Notes: a model not told the origin generated them from the letters alone. A DNA stretch of 64,000 nucleotides from JAXMHN01 sp964578605 (GCA_964578605.1 CAZODO010000009.1:1-64000); one strand, 5' to 3'; shown: positions 1 through 8,989, numbered from the stretch's first letter. Numbers and translations: made by a program.

Positions 1-10
1 ACCGAATCTT

Positions 11-163
11 CTAACCAGTTGATGCTGTGGGACTAATATCCGGACAGTTGTGATATATGAAACAACCGGCCACACCAGCCTTCACCCTGGCTCCTCTGCG
101 ACCTGTGAACCGAGCCGAAGGAATCAGCAAATACTTTTCAATGTGCTCCGCGAGCATCTTCAT
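11..163 (-). CDS. Possible 50-aa coupled small ORF
   Basis: The ORF begins MKMLAEHIEKYL and ends at a TAG. Its ATG overlaps the TGA of the upstream 305-aa gene in an ATGA arrangement, the same coupling seen one gene further upstream. The first dozen residues look like an ordinary helical N-terminus; the rest (Gly/Arg-rich, then several Cys and Pro) resembles no family I know. It could be a real third gene of the set, a gene truncated by a frameshift, or chance. Only the coupling supports it. Confidence 0.25.
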   Translation of the reverse strand: MKMLAEHIEKYLLIPSARFTGRRGARVKAGVAGCFIYHNCPDISPTASTG

Positions 164-1077
164 TTCGTTATCTCCGGCTGCTCTGTCAGCACATAGCGCG
201 GCCGGCCGCTGCCCACCCTGGTTTCCATGACCTTAATTTGCACCTGTTGCCCCAGCAGGGCGTTCAACGCCCCGGCGTCATCAATGGAAAACCCCACTTT
301 CCCCGTGATCACCCGTGCGTCACCCTGCACTTGAAATTCAAACGTCCGATGCTGCGGTAGCACCCCAAGGAACTGCCCGGCCAGACTGGTCGCAGCCTCC
401 TTTACATTCTGCTCGCCTAACCTCTGCAAACTCCGTTGCACTTCCCCCGGATCACTGAATCGCACCATCCGATCGCGATATTCAAGCCCGCAGGACGCTT
501 CAGCTTCCACCATGACCTTCAGGAAATTCCGCACGGCATTCAACGTCCGGTTGTCCGTCTCGGACAACACCTCCGCCAACTCATCGTCATCGCTCTCCCG
601 CGTCTTCTCCAGGATTGCCTGGGTCTTGGCTAGCGCCACGGCCACCGAGGATTGGTCGCCTTCAAGCGGCAGCTCGTCCTGGTACTCCTCCACCTCGAAA
701 CCAAATGACCCAGGCACCGTATTCGTGATCAGCAGTTGATGCTCCTCCCGGTTTGGAATCGGGCCTTTCGGCTTGAGTGGCCCGCTTGCATGAGAGGCAG
801 CCATCGCGGTCACTACCTCCGTCAGCGACTTCATCACCTCTGTACCAAACTCTGCGAATATCCCGTGGCTTTTCACGACCGGCTTGCCCCGGAAAGTAAC
901 TCGCGCCCGCGCCGGCTCCGGCCCGAGCTTCGGCTCCGGCCCGACCTGCGCCTCGATTTCCTTTAGCCGCGCCTCAAGCCCCATCCGGTCGAGCACCGCG
1001 TTCGCGGGAATGTGCGATAGCATCAGTCGCAGTTCTTTCTGCTCTGCCAACAACTGAAGAAGTTCGTTCCGCGTCAT
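160..1077 (-). CDS. Hypothetical protein, partner of the DUF6932 gene
   Basis: A 305-aa protein starting MTRNELLQLLAEQKELRLML. The frame stays open upstream, but the ATG at 1077 overlaps the stop of the DUF6932 gene (ATGA), which decides the start. Residues 1-45 are rich in Leu, Glu and Arg and probably helical or coiled. They are followed by a Gly/Pro/Glu spacer and a beta-rich C-terminus with many Val and Thr. No catalytic motif, signal peptide or membrane segment is visible, so it is probably cytoplasmic. I do not recognise the family. The coupling implies it is made in step with the DUF6932 protein and may act with it. Confidence 0.7.
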   Translation of the reverse strand: MTRNELLQLLAEQKELRLMLSHIPANAVLDRMGLEARLKEIEAQVGPEPKLGPEPARARVTFRGKPVVKSHGIFAEFGTEVMKSLTEVVTAMAASHASGPLKPKGPIPNREEHQLLITNTVPGSFGFEVEEYQDELPLEGDQSSVAVALAKTQAILEKTRESDDDELAEVLSETDNRTLNAVRNFLKVMVEAEASCGLEYRDRMVRFSDPGEVQRSLQRLGEQNVKEAATSLAGQFLGVLPQHRTFEFQVQGDARVITGKVGFSIDDAGALNALLGQQVQIKVMETRVGSGRPRYVLTEQPEITK

Positions 1078-1535
1078 GGCTTCACTCCTCCCGCGGTTAT
1101 CGCGAGGTTCTGTTTCGTCGCTGGATCTTCCGCCGGGTCCAGGTCCACCTCGATATACCCTTTCCACAACCCGTTCCGGCGATGGGTCCACATGCTGTGC
1201 CAATACCGGCTTCGCTCCACTAGCGTCTCCGCCGGCGCTCCCAGTTCCACCAGGTACGCATCCACCTTGTAGTCTCCCTTTGGGTTGCTGAGCGCTGCCG
1301 CCCCTGCCGTCATAATGTCCGCCTGCGTCTTGCCTGCGGGCAGCCAATAAAACGTCACCACGTCGATATCGTGAGGCGCGCGGCTCTCCAAGGCCTCAAT
1401 ATTCTCCAGCATTCTCCCATCCAGTGGCTGGATCACCGCGACGAACTCCGTCACGCCGCGCTGATGCTCCGCCGCGAACGTGGCGAACCGATCATGGCTT
1501 CGGCCTTCTTGGTTCGGGGCTTTTGCGTCACGCAA
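1074..1535 (-). CDS. DUF6932 family protein (nucleotidyltransferase-like), short N-terminus
   Basis: A 153-aa protein with the conserved core of DUF6932: LENIEALESRAPHDIDVVTF, then VDAYLVEL and YWHSMWTHRR near the C-terminus. The D-I-D pattern after a region that is normally GSFxE suggests a degenerate nucleotidyltransferase fold; no activity is proven for the family. From memory, homologues have a longer N-terminus with GFQWLDGSF; here the equivalent reads VIQPLDGRM and about 20 residues seem to be missing, so the 5' end may be damaged. The only in-frame start is TTG, directly after a TGA, which makes the annotated start uncertain. Its stop overlaps the start of the next gene, so the two are cotranslated. 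Confidence 0.65.
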   Translation of the reverse strand: MRDAKAPNQEGRSHDRFATFAAEHQRGVTEFVAVIQPLDGRMLENIEALESRAPHDIDVVTFYWLPAGKTQADIMTAGAAALSNPKGDYKVDAYLVELGAPAETLVERSRYWHSMWTHRRNGLWKGYIEVDLDPAEDPATKQNLAITAGGVKP

Positions 1536-1739
1536 TCGTTTTCACCGCGAAGATGTAGGCATTCTTATTCACCAAAACCGCTTCCTGAGCGCAGGCGTGA
1601 CATTTTCGATTCCAACCTGTTTGGCATGAGCTTATTGCAGAAGTGTACACATCTGTAAACATTTTCCAGGTCATGTCGGATGAGGTGGTCACTTAACTCC
1701 GAGCCCGCATGGCTTTTCGTACCGCATTTTGCGCGACGC

Positions 1740-4700
1740 TTACCGTTTGATCAGGCGATAGAACGTGTTCACGCCAGGGGAAGGCGCGGTCGTGTAGGGA
1801 CTGTTCTGTCCGCCGGCCACGTCTGTCCAGCTTGCCGGGTTCGCGATCGTGCTGGTCGATTGCAGGACGTAACCCGAGCCGGACCAGCCGAGGGTGAGTT
1901 GGTTGCCTGCGGCACGGATGCTCAAGGCCGGAGGCGGTTCGGCTTTGCTGGCCGCCGCATGGCTGGCCGCCATTTGCTCCACCCTGGCCGCAACGGCTGC
2001 TTCGGTCGCCAGGTCCGAGAGGTCGTAGACGGCAATTTCGTCCAGGCGCCCTTGGAACCCGTTGTAGCCCGGCGTGCCGGCGCCCACGATCAAGCTGGCG
2101 TTCAGGCCCAGGCCGCGAGCGAAACTATTCCGCACATAGGGAATCGGCGTTCCGTCGATGATCGCGTCCATCCGATCGGCCACACCCACGGTTCCGTCGC
2201 CGTAGAAGACCCAGAACACGTGGTGCCAATTGGAATCGGCGATGACCGGACCGTCTCCAGTCCGTTCCGCGGCGGAGGCGTACACCTCCAGAAGGTCTGG
2301 ATTCAAGTCGTAGACGAATGCCGGGTTGGCATTGCCGAAGTTGAGCAGGTAATCCTGGCGATTGTCCGGGTTGGCACCCTGGACCTGCATCCAGAATTCG
2401 ACTGCCCAGGGCGCGTTGACCAGGGTGCTGTCGCCGGTGTCGAGCCCGGCCGTTTGGAAGTGCGACACGCCGTTGAAATCAGCTGCGTGCCCCAGGGTCA
2501 GGCCGTCATTGAGGACGCTGTGTTCGACCCGTTGCGCACCGGCGGCAACGAGCGCGTTGACGGAGTTATCGAGCGCGGGGAGTGTGACCGGCGCAATCTG
2601 CCGGGCGTTGCCGCTCGCTTCATCGAAGTTGTAATAGAGGAGCGGTTGGTCTGCGAGGACCACCGAGGTGTAACTGGGACCGGTCGCGTTTTGGGCGGCC
2701 GCGAAGTGGTTGGCCGCGATGGCGGCGCCTTTGGCACGGACTTCGTCCTGGTTCAGACCGGCAAGGTCGTAGACCGCGAATTCGTCCAGAGCACCGACCA
2801 GGGCATCGGCCCCGGAGGGCAGGGCAGCGCCATACATCAGCGCTCGGAGATCGGCGTTGCGGCTGAAACCTCCGCCCGCATTGGCCAGCAGTGTGCCGTC
2901 CAGGTAAGCGTCCACGAGATTCGTGCTGTTCGCGGGGGCTGTGCTGTAATTGACCCAAACGAGGTGATGCCATGCGTTGTCCTCCACCGCGGGTCCGTGG
3001 GTGGTCGTGCGGCTGCCGCCGCCGAAGAGCTCGAAGTAGGCCGGGTTGAACCCATAGATCATGGCCGGCGCATTGTCCGCTCCGGCGGGGCCGAAGTTGG
3101 CCAGGTACTGGTTATGATTGGCGTCCAGCCTGACCCAGGTCTCGAGCACGTAGGCATTGGTGATGAACTGCTTTGCCAGGCGCAGGCTCTCCGCGCGCAT
3201 GAAGCTGGCGCCGTCCAGGGAGAGGGCGTTGCCGAGCTTGTTCAGCCCGTCGCCCAGGCTGGCATGGCTAACACGGTCCGCTGCCGAGCCGACAGGGACC
3301 AGGTCGTTTTCTGTGGCCGGTTGGGCACGCACCAGGGGGACCTGCTGTTGGGCCGGGCCGGTGAATTCGTCGAAGTTCCAATATAGCAGCGGCTTGTCCG
3401 CGAGAACTTGCTGGGCGTAGGGGGTGGGCGGTGCCGCCGGCGGTTCCGGAACGATCAGGTGCGCAGGTTCGCTCAGCGTGAAGACCGGCCCGGCCGAAAT
3501 GCGCACGCGGTAGCTGTTGGTTCCAATATCCGCGACGGTGATTCGCGGGATGCTGTAACTCGCATTGGTCGCGCCGCTGATCGACACCCCGTTGCGTTGC
3601 CACTGGTAAAGGAGCGGTTCGTTGGTCCCGGTCGCGCTGGCTTTTACTTCGAAGGTGGCGCTGGTTCCGCGCTGCGCCGTCAGGCTTTTCGGCTGTTCAG
3701 CAAGGGTGATCGTGCCGCCGTTCGAGGTGCCAAACCCTGCTGCATAATGGGACGCCGCCATGGCGGTTGCGGCCGCTGCCAGGTCCGCCGTGTTTGTGTA
3801 ACCGCTCAGGTCATAGAAGGCCAGTTCGTCCAGCCGGCCCTGAATACTGCCGCTTTCGCCCGGGTCCGGATTCTGAACCGCCGCCCCGAACAGGAGAACG
3901 CCTTGGAAGTTCACCGCCTTCCGGAAATCGCCGCCCACGTTTGGGAAATGGACGTTATCCAGGTAGAAATCGACCCGGTTCGGTTCGCTGGCCGGCGTGG
4001 CGTGGTTCACGACAAGCAGGTGATGCCAGTTCTGATCGACGACCGGCACTCCGTTCGTTCCCGAACGACCGGCGCCATACACTTCGATCGTTGGCCCGAA
4101 ATAGCCGTAGATAATGGCCGGGCTGTTCCTGCTGACGGCGTCCGAACCCATGTTCAGGAAGTACCGCATTTTCTGCTCGGACTGGAGCTGGAACCAGAAT
4201 TCAACCGCCCATGGCCCGTTCAGGCTCGCGTATCCGAGTTCCATTCCGCCGGTCGATCCGAAGAAGCTGCCTTGGCCGTCGAGGTCGATGGCATTACCCA
4301 GTTCCAGGTCGCTTCCGGCAGTTCCGTGGGAAATGCGTTGGGCATTGAAGTTCGGCGCCAGGTCGTTGTTGGCGTTGTTCAAAACGGGGAGAGCAATGGG
4401 CGCTTTCTGGATCGCGTTGCCTTCCGCTTCGTCGAAGTTCCAGTAAAGGAGGGGTTGATCCGCCAACACCGTGCTCGCGTAGGCGGGAGCATTGGCGCTG
4501 CGGGCGGCATCGAGATGACCTGCCACCATCCCGTCGATCTTCGCCGCGACGGCGGTTTCATCGGGAAGAGCGCTCAGGTCATAGATCGCCAATTCGTCGA
4601 GGCGCCCTTCAAAGGCATCGGCTCCGTTGGTCAAGGCGGCGCCCACCAGGATTTGGCCGAGGCTCATGCGCCGGCTGAGCATGTTCCCGATAGAGGGATA

Positions 4701-5309
4701 CTGGACTCCATCGAAGAACGCGTCCACGCGGTCCGCGACACCTTCCGACGAATCGCCGTAATAAACCCAAAGGACGTGGTGCCACTCGGTGTCGTTAAAC
4801 ACGGGGCCACCATCCGTGCGGCTGTTGCCGCCGAACATCTCGAGCTGATCCGACTTGAAATCGTAGATCAGGGCCGGAGCGTTCCCGCCAATGTTGGCGA
4901 GGTAATCGTGGCGGTCGCTGGTGTTTTCACCCTGCACTTGCATCCAGAACTCCACAGCATACGCGCCGGCAATCTCACTCTTTCCGGCGCGGAGAGCCGT
5001 CGCCAGGAACCAGTCGTTGCCTTGGAATTCCGCGCAGTTCCCCAACCGGCTCAAGCCGCTCGCGATGGCCGCATGGCTGGCGCGGCGGACGCCGCCGGTG
5101 GGCACGAGATCGTTTTCGGTTGTCACCGGCTTATGGCTGAGGGGCGCCTGTTGCACGGCGTTGCCGTCGGCTTCATCGAAGTTCCAGTAAGCGACTGGTT
5201 TGTCGCTGAGAACCGTGGTGGCATAGCGCGTGGCAGCCCAGGTGGGGCTGCCGGAGACGGCTGCGGCCAGCAAGAGGGCAGCCGTCGTGATCAGGCTCGG
5301 ATGATTCAT
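1740..5309 (-). CDS. Secreted protein with four LamG-like domains and one Ig-like domain
   Basis: A protein of about 1189 aa. I start it at MNHPS (5309) because a signal peptide follows at once (hydrophobic TTAALLLAAAVSG, Ala-rich cleavage region); an ATG two codons upstream is possible. Four concanavalin/LamG modules recur at roughly residues 30-270, 275-530, 635-880 and 885-1125. Each opens with a phrase like YASTVLADQPLLYWNFDEA and contains a W-H-H-L/V-W-V strand and a final R-L-D-E-x-A-x-Y-D strand. An Ig-like domain (TFEVKASATG, then LYQWQRNG) lies between modules two and three. The C-terminus, from LSIRAAGNQLTLGWSGSGY to FYRLIKR, is a small beta module common at the ends of exported verrucomicrobial proteins. 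It probably binds carbohydrate or glycan outside the cell; no catalytic domain is visible. Confidence 0.88.
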   Translation of the reverse strand: MNHPSLITTAALLLAAAVSGSPTWAATRYATTVLSDKPVAYWNFDEADGNAVQQAPLSHKPVTTENDLVPTGGVRRASHAAIASGLSRLGNCAEFQGNDWFLATALRAGKSEIAGAYAVEFWMQVQGENTSDRHDYLANIGGNAPALIYDFKSDQLEMFGGNSRTDGGPVFNDTEWHHVLWVYYGDSSEGVADRVDAFFDGVQYPSIGNMLSRRMSLGQILVGAALTNGADAFEGRLDELAIYDLSALPDETAVAAKIDGMVAGHLDAARSANAPAYASTVLADQPLLYWNFDEAEGNAIQKAPIALPVLNNANNDLAPNFNAQRISHGTAGSDLELGNAIDLDGQGSFFGSTGGMELGYASLNGPWAVEFWFQLQSEQKMRYFLNMGSDAVSRNSPAIIYGYFGPTIEVYGAGRSGTNGVPVVDQNWHHLLVVNHATPASEPNRVDFYLDNVHFPNVGGDFRKAVNFQGVLLFGAAVQNPDPGESGSIQGRLDELAFYDLSGYTNTADLAAAATAMAASHYAAGFGTSNGGTITLAEQPKSLTAQRGTSATFEVKASATGTNEPLLYQWQRNGVSISGATNASYSIPRITVADIGTNSYRVRISAGPVFTLSEPAHLIVPEPPAAPPTPYAQQVLADKPLLYWNFDEFTGPAQQQVPLVRAQPATENDLVPVGSAADRVSHASLGDGLNKLGNALSLDGASFMRAESLRLAKQFITNAYVLETWVRLDANHNQYLANFGPAGADNAPAMIYGFNPAYFELFGGGSRTTTHGPAVEDNAWHHLVWVNYSTAPANSTNLVDAYLDGTLLANAGGGFSRNADLRALMYGAALPSGADALVGALDEFAVYDLAGLNQDEVRAKGAAIAANHFAAAQNATGPSYTSVVLADQPLLYYNFDEASGNARQIAPVTLPALDNSVNALVAAGAQRVEHSVLNDGLTLGHAADFNGVSHFQTAGLDTGDSTLVNAPWAVEFWMQVQGANPDNRQDYLLNFGNANPAFVYDLNPDLLEVYASAAERTGDGPVIADSNWHHVFWVFYGDGTVGVADRMDAIIDGTPIPYVRNSFARGLGLNASLIVGAGTPGYNGFQGRLDEIAVYDLSDLATEAAVAARVEQMAASHAAASKAEPPPALSIRAAGNQLTLGWSGSGYVLQSTSTIANPASWTDVAGGQNSPYTTAPSPGVNTFYRLIKR

Positions 5310-5824
5310 CGGCATGTATTGATTGCGTCGTGTTCCGTCGGTTTACCGGCGTCCAGGCCAGAGCAAAGACACGAACCCGCGCGCAAGCGCATCCACATCC
5401 CTGTTTTTTCCCTGGCTCGCTGGAGAAACCGAGCTGATCTTACGACGGGAAAGGAGGTGCTGGCAACGACGCGTTTCACCAAAATAGCATTTCTCATTTT
5501 GGGTAGGCGCCGGCCTTCAATCGCTTTTCCCGGCGCCACCAGAAAGTCACAGTTCGCCCTCGCGCCGGGGTTCACCCGTAGTTCACCCGTAGTTCACCCG
5601 TAGATCACCCGTAGATCACCCGTAGATCACCCGTAGATGACCCGTTCGGGAACGGGTGATCACCGGGTGATCTACGGGTCAACAACGTGGCGTCTCCGGA
5701 CCCAGCGGCAATCCGAGCTGGTGTTGGCAGGGCAAGTTACTAGTGGCGTGGATGTTACCGAGGTTCGGCTTCCTCGTAGCGGCGTTATGCCAGCACCGGC
5801 TCACCTTTCGGATCTCGGATTGCC
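5310..5824. other. Gene-free stretch between glcF and the LamG gene
   Basis: No ORF with coding character. It holds the 11-bp repeat array at 5570-5679 and must also carry the promoter of the LamG gene, which reads leftward from 5309. I could not identify a convincing -35/-10 pair or ribosome binding site for that gene. Confidence 0.6.
5570..5679. repeat. 11-bp tandem array, about 10 units, with orientation switch
   Basis: Ten consecutive 11-bp units read directly. Three are GTTCACCCGTA, three are GATCACCCGTA, one is GATGACCCGTT, then CGGGAACGGGT, GATCACCGGGT and GATCTACGGGT. The last unit is the reverse complement of ACCCGTAGATC, so the array changes orientation without losing its 11-bp register. 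The switch point contains a 7+2+7 palindrome (CCCGTTC/GAACGGG, 5641-5656). It lies about 145 bp beyond the 3' end of glcF and about 260 bp upstream of the LamG gene. Confidence 0.92.
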
Positions 5825-7153
5825 TCAGGCTTTTTCCCGCCGGTAAGCTTCCGCCAGGAGGGTCACTGGATGCACCACCCGCAACGACATCTGGCGTTGC
5901 TTCGCCCCGTTCACCACTTGGAGCAGGCAGCCTGGGTTGCCCGTGGCCACTACGCTCGCGCCCGTCGACCGGACGTGGCCCAGCTTGCGCTCGAGCAACT
6001 GGTCCGCCATTTCGGGTTGGATAATGTTATAAATCCCGGCACTTCCGCAGCACCATGAACTTTCGGGCAGTTCCACCAGGTCCACGTTCGGGATGCTCCG
6101 GAGCAGTTCCCTTGGCTGGTTGACGATCTTCTGGCCATGGCAAAGGTGGCAGGACTCGTGATAGGTCACCTTCTCGACGGGCACGGAGTCCTTCCGCGGC
6201 GCTTCATACCCGATTTGCGCCAGCCACTCATGGATGTCTTTGACCTTCGCGTCCCACAGCTTCGCGCGCTCCAGGTATTTCGGATCGTCTGCGAGGAGCT
6301 TCGAGTAATGCTTTAAATGCGAGCCGCAGCCGCCAGCGTTGGTGATGATGGCGTCGAACTCAGCCGGCGGGATCTGATCGATGGCCTTTCGTGCCAAGCC
6401 ACAGGCCAACTCCAGCTCGCCGTTGTGCGCGTGAAGGGAACCGCAGCATTCCTGGTTGCGTGGGGTGACGACTTCACAACCGTTCCGCGCCAGAACCTCG
6501 ACGGTGTCCCGATTGATATCGCTGAAGATCAGGTCCTGGGCGCAGCCGATCAGCATGGCCACGCGGTATCGGCGGGCGCCCCGTGCTGGAGTCACGGGCG
6601 GGATCAGTTCGGCCGAGAACTTCGGCTGGATCGTGGGCGTCATCGCTTCCAACTCGCGCAGGCGCTTGGGAAACAGCTTTATCACCCCGCTGCGCCGGAT
6701 GAGGGTTTGCAGCCCCAGGCTTTGGTAAAGCCGCATGATGCGCCCCAGAAAACGCAGGCGGCGCATATCCATAAAAAGCCAGCGGACCGTAAAATTGCGG
6801 ATCAGGTTGCGCTTGGGAGAGGAGAGCAAGTGGCTATCCTCAGCTTCGGCGCGGGCGTTTTCGAACAATTCGGCGTAGTTCACCCCGGCGGGGCAAGCGG
6901 TCATGCACGCGAGGCAGCCCAGGCAGAAGTACATCTCTTCCGCGAACGCCCGGCTGGTTTCCATCCGCCCGTCCGCGATCGCTCGCATGAGGGAAATGCG
7001 ACCCCGGGGGCTATTGCGCTCGAGCTTGGTGGCGGTATAGGTCGGGCAGGTGGGCAGGCAAAGCCCGCAATGCATGCATTGCTGCACGACTGAGTAGTCG
7101 AGCCCTTTCAGGTGCGATTTCCGCCCCGAGCGATCCTGAGCAAACGTCGTCAT
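5825..7153 (-). CDS. glcF: Glycolate oxidase iron-sulfur subunit
   Basis: A 442-aa protein starting MTTFAQDRSGRK; the frame extends upstream but only this start gives the normal N-terminus. Two ferredoxin-type [4Fe-4S] motifs lie near residues 26-36 (CMHCGLCLPTCP) and 76-86 (CLGCLACMTACP). Two CCG domains follow (ECCGSLHAHNGE and WCCGSAGIYN). This is the GlcF arrangement: it passes electrons from the flavoprotein GlcD/GlcE that oxidises glycolate to glyoxylate, at the cytoplasmic face of the membrane. GlcD and GlcE are not in the window. A related lactate or glycerol-3-phosphate dehydrogenase Fe-S subunit is the main alternative, but length and both CCG domains fit GlcF best. Confidence 0.88.
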   Translation of the reverse strand: MTTFAQDRSGRKSHLKGLDYSVVQQCMHCGLCLPTCPTYTATKLERNSPRGRISLMRAIADGRMETSRAFAEEMYFCLGCLACMTACPAGVNYAELFENARAEAEDSHLLSSPKRNLIRNFTVRWLFMDMRRLRFLGRIMRLYQSLGLQTLIRRSGVIKLFPKRLRELEAMTPTIQPKFSAELIPPVTPARGARRYRVAMLIGCAQDLIFSDINRDTVEVLARNGCEVVTPRNQECCGSLHAHNGELELACGLARKAIDQIPPAEFDAIITNAGGCGSHLKHYSKLLADDPKYLERAKLWDAKVKDIHEWLAQIGYEAPRKDSVPVEKVTYHESCHLCHGQKIVNQPRELLRSIPNVDLVELPESSWCCGSAGIYNIIQPEMADQLLERKLGHVRSTGASVVATGNPGCLLQVVNGAKQRQMSLRVVHPVTLLAEAYRREKA

Positions 7154-7619
7154 AGTGGGTCTGCGCTGCCATCCGGCCAAGCCATTGGCAAGACGGACAT
7201 GACGGTATGTTCCATGACCGGGAACAACCTGCCAAGTGCCATTTGCTTGGCTGATCACGGATGTGCTCAGGGAGTGGAAGTTGGTTTAGAGTGGACGTGG
7301 CTTAGCCGACTCGCGTGGAGTGGACCCGATCAGAGTGTGACCAAGAAACGGTCGGTTGCCTGTGCCGGAGGTTCAGACAGTCGATAAAGTGTGAAGTGAA
7401 ATCACTCTGATCCCGGCAACGCGGAAGATGGGTTTCCCTGGTAATTCGCTGGTGATGAACTCCTCCGCTCCGCCAGTTCCCTCGCAAGCCCCTCCGCATC
7501 GAGCAAGGGCGCGCGTTCTCGACGTCCCTTTCTGAGCAATGCCGCCAAAAGCCGGCCCCGTTCCCTTGTCGGTTTCCAATCACACCGTTCGCGGCGCGAA
7601 AGCTTCTCCTCGAGCGCGG
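7154..7619. other. Non-coding stretch downstream of the dispersed repeat
   Basis: No recognisable gene. A long minus-strand frame (7402-7908) crosses it, but more than half of that frame is translated repeat sequence and the rest matches no family I know. Nothing here looks like a tRNA or riboswitch. The right end would carry the promoter of glcF. Confidence 0.45.
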
Positions 7620-7762
7620 TAGGGCGACGCGCTCCGTCGCGCGCCGTGGCTAACTTCCGCTTGACCGTGATTGACTCCGCACAAGATTCATTCCGCCCAG
7701 TCTGCAAAATGTTTGAAGAAAGAGAAAGCAAACCAACGGCGGTCGACGGAGCGACCTGCCCT
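7620..7762 (-). mobile_element. Dispersed TIR element, copy A
   Basis: A 143-bp element in minus orientation, collinear with copies at 22695-22838 and 48310-48462. Its ends are imperfect inverted repeats: TAGGGCGACGCGCTCCGTCG on one side and a CAGGGCAGGTCGCTCCGTCG-like end on the other. The interior shares long blocks with the other copies (for example AACGGCGGTCGACGGAGCGA and TGACTCCGCACAAGATTCAT, as read on the plus strand). It encodes no protein. Beyond 7762 the match to copy B continues in pieces to about 7820. A MITE or a large REP/BIME-type element is the natural reading; no transposase is present in the window. Confidence 0.85.
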
Positions 7763-7979
7763 GCCTGAGATTCAGGTCGGCCCGGCGGTCCGGCCCCACC
7801 CTTTTCTGAGCAAAATGAGACATCCCCGGCATTTTTGGCGCGCACTGCGCCCTTGAACCTCGCGTTGCGCAAATAGTTGGTAATCAAGCCAACCATTTTG
7901 AGGTTCATGGGCAGAATTCGGGCCGTGCGCGCTGGTTTCTTGCCCTTGGTCGTGGAAAACTTTACTTTGCCATTACATT

Positions 7980-8597
7980 ATGGCCTTGCCCGAAACGTTG
8001 CGACGGTTAACCGAAGGCGAATATCTCGAGATCGAGCGCGCCGCTGATTTTAAGAGCGAGTTCTTCGAGGGCGAGATGTTTGCCATGTCAGGTGGAACCC
8101 TTCAACACAGCTTGATTGCCACCAACCTCGCTGGGGAATTTCGGAACCGACTCAGGGGCGGGCGCTGCATTCCTTTTAATTCCGATCTCCGGGTCAAAAT
8201 CGCCGCAACCGGCCTTTTGACTTACCCCGATCTATCCGTGATCTGCGGCCCTCCGGAGTTCATTCCAGGGACGGATGACACAGTGCTCAATCCGACCGTC
8301 CTTGTGGAAGTGCTTTCCGACTCGACTGAGGCCTATGATCGCGGGAAGAAGTTCGAACACTACCGGCAACTCGAAACACTGCGGGAATATCTTCTCGTGA
8401 GTCAAAAGGAGCCCCGCATTGAACAATTCATCCGTCAGGCGGACAGCCGGTGGCTGCTCAACGAAGCCGCCGGTCTGGACGCAATGCTGGAACTCCCGTC
8501 GTTGCGGGTCACCGTGTCACTGGCGGAGGTTTTCGCGCAGGTCAGTTTCAGTGCCACACCCATTCGGGCGGCCATTTCTCCCCCGCGCCAAACCTAG
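7980..8597 (+). CDS. Uma2 family endonuclease (DUF820)
   Basis: A 205-aa protein with the Uma2 signature of the PD-(D/E)XK superfamily: MSGGTLQHSLIATNL near the N-terminus, the YPDLSV strand supplying the catalytic Asp, then EVLSDSTEAYDRGKK with the catalytic Glu and a following Lys. Length is normal. The biological role of Uma2 proteins is unproven; they are abundant in cyanobacteria, Planctomycetes and Verrucomicrobia and often occur as single genes. The start is an ATG at 7980 and the gene stands alone. Confidence 0.88.
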   Translation: MALPETLRRLTEGEYLEIERAADFKSEFFEGEMFAMSGGTLQHSLIATNLAGEFRNRLRGGRCIPFNSDLRVKIAATGLLTYPDLSVICGPPEFIPGTDDTVLNPTVLVEVLSDSTEAYDRGKKFEHYRQLETLREYLLVSQKEPRIEQFIRQADSRWLLNEAAGLDAMLELPSLRVTVSLAEVFAQVSFSATPIRAAISPPRQT

Positions 8598-8725
8598 TGA
8601 CCAGGGAAGTTGTGCAACAAACCTGGGGCGGCCAGCCTCGCGGATAACCCGCTTTGATCCCGGCGGGGTGGAACTGGCTTGCGTTTCCGTTACGAGACGA
8701 CGATCGGGATGTTATGTAGAATTTC

Positions 8726-8989
8726 ATGAAAACTACAGTCACGACGACAGAGGCTCAGGCGAACTTGCCTCGCCTGTTCAGGCAGTTGCCCAAGGAGAAG
8801 GCCGTGACTATCACCAATCACGGCCGGATCGCCGGGTTCCTCATCTCGAAGGACCGCATGGAGGCGATTATCGAGGCCATGGAGATTCTGGCCAATCCGG
8901 AGGCGATGAAGGCCATTCGTGATTTCGAGGCCGGCCGCTCGCGAGGCAGACTGTTCGAACAGTTGCTGGTCGAACAGGCACTGGAGTGA
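8726..8989 (+). CDS. Type II antitoxin, Phd/YefM family, without visible toxin
   Basis: An 87-aa protein, MKTTVTTTEAQANLPRLFRQ, with the Phd/YefM fold pattern: N-terminal strand, helix (EAQANLPRLF), then VTITNHGRIAGFLIS. The basic/acidic C-terminal tail is the part that wraps a partner toxin in this family. The usual downstream RelE/ParE or Doc/PIN toxin is absent: only about 100 bp separate it from the ECF sigma gene and no toxin-like ORF is visible. It is either an orphan antitoxin, pairs with a distant toxin, or survives from a decayed module. Confidence 0.85.
   Translation: MKTTVTTTEAQANLPRLFRQLPKEKAVTITNHGRIAGFLISKDRMEAIIEAMEILANPEAMKAIRDFEAGRSRGRLFEQLLVEQALE

Noticed and set aside
1680..5603. 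Two long plus-strand open frames opposite the LamG gene
   Set aside because: They mirror the minus-strand codons of a clear repeat protein, show no family motif and have Arg/Gly-rich antisense composition.
5570..5679. CRISPR array
   Set aside because: Units are contiguous 11-mers without spacers, no cas genes are present, and the repeat is far too short.
7402..7908. A 168-codon minus-strand frame
   Set aside because: More than half of it is translated dispersed-repeat sequence and the rest matches no family.
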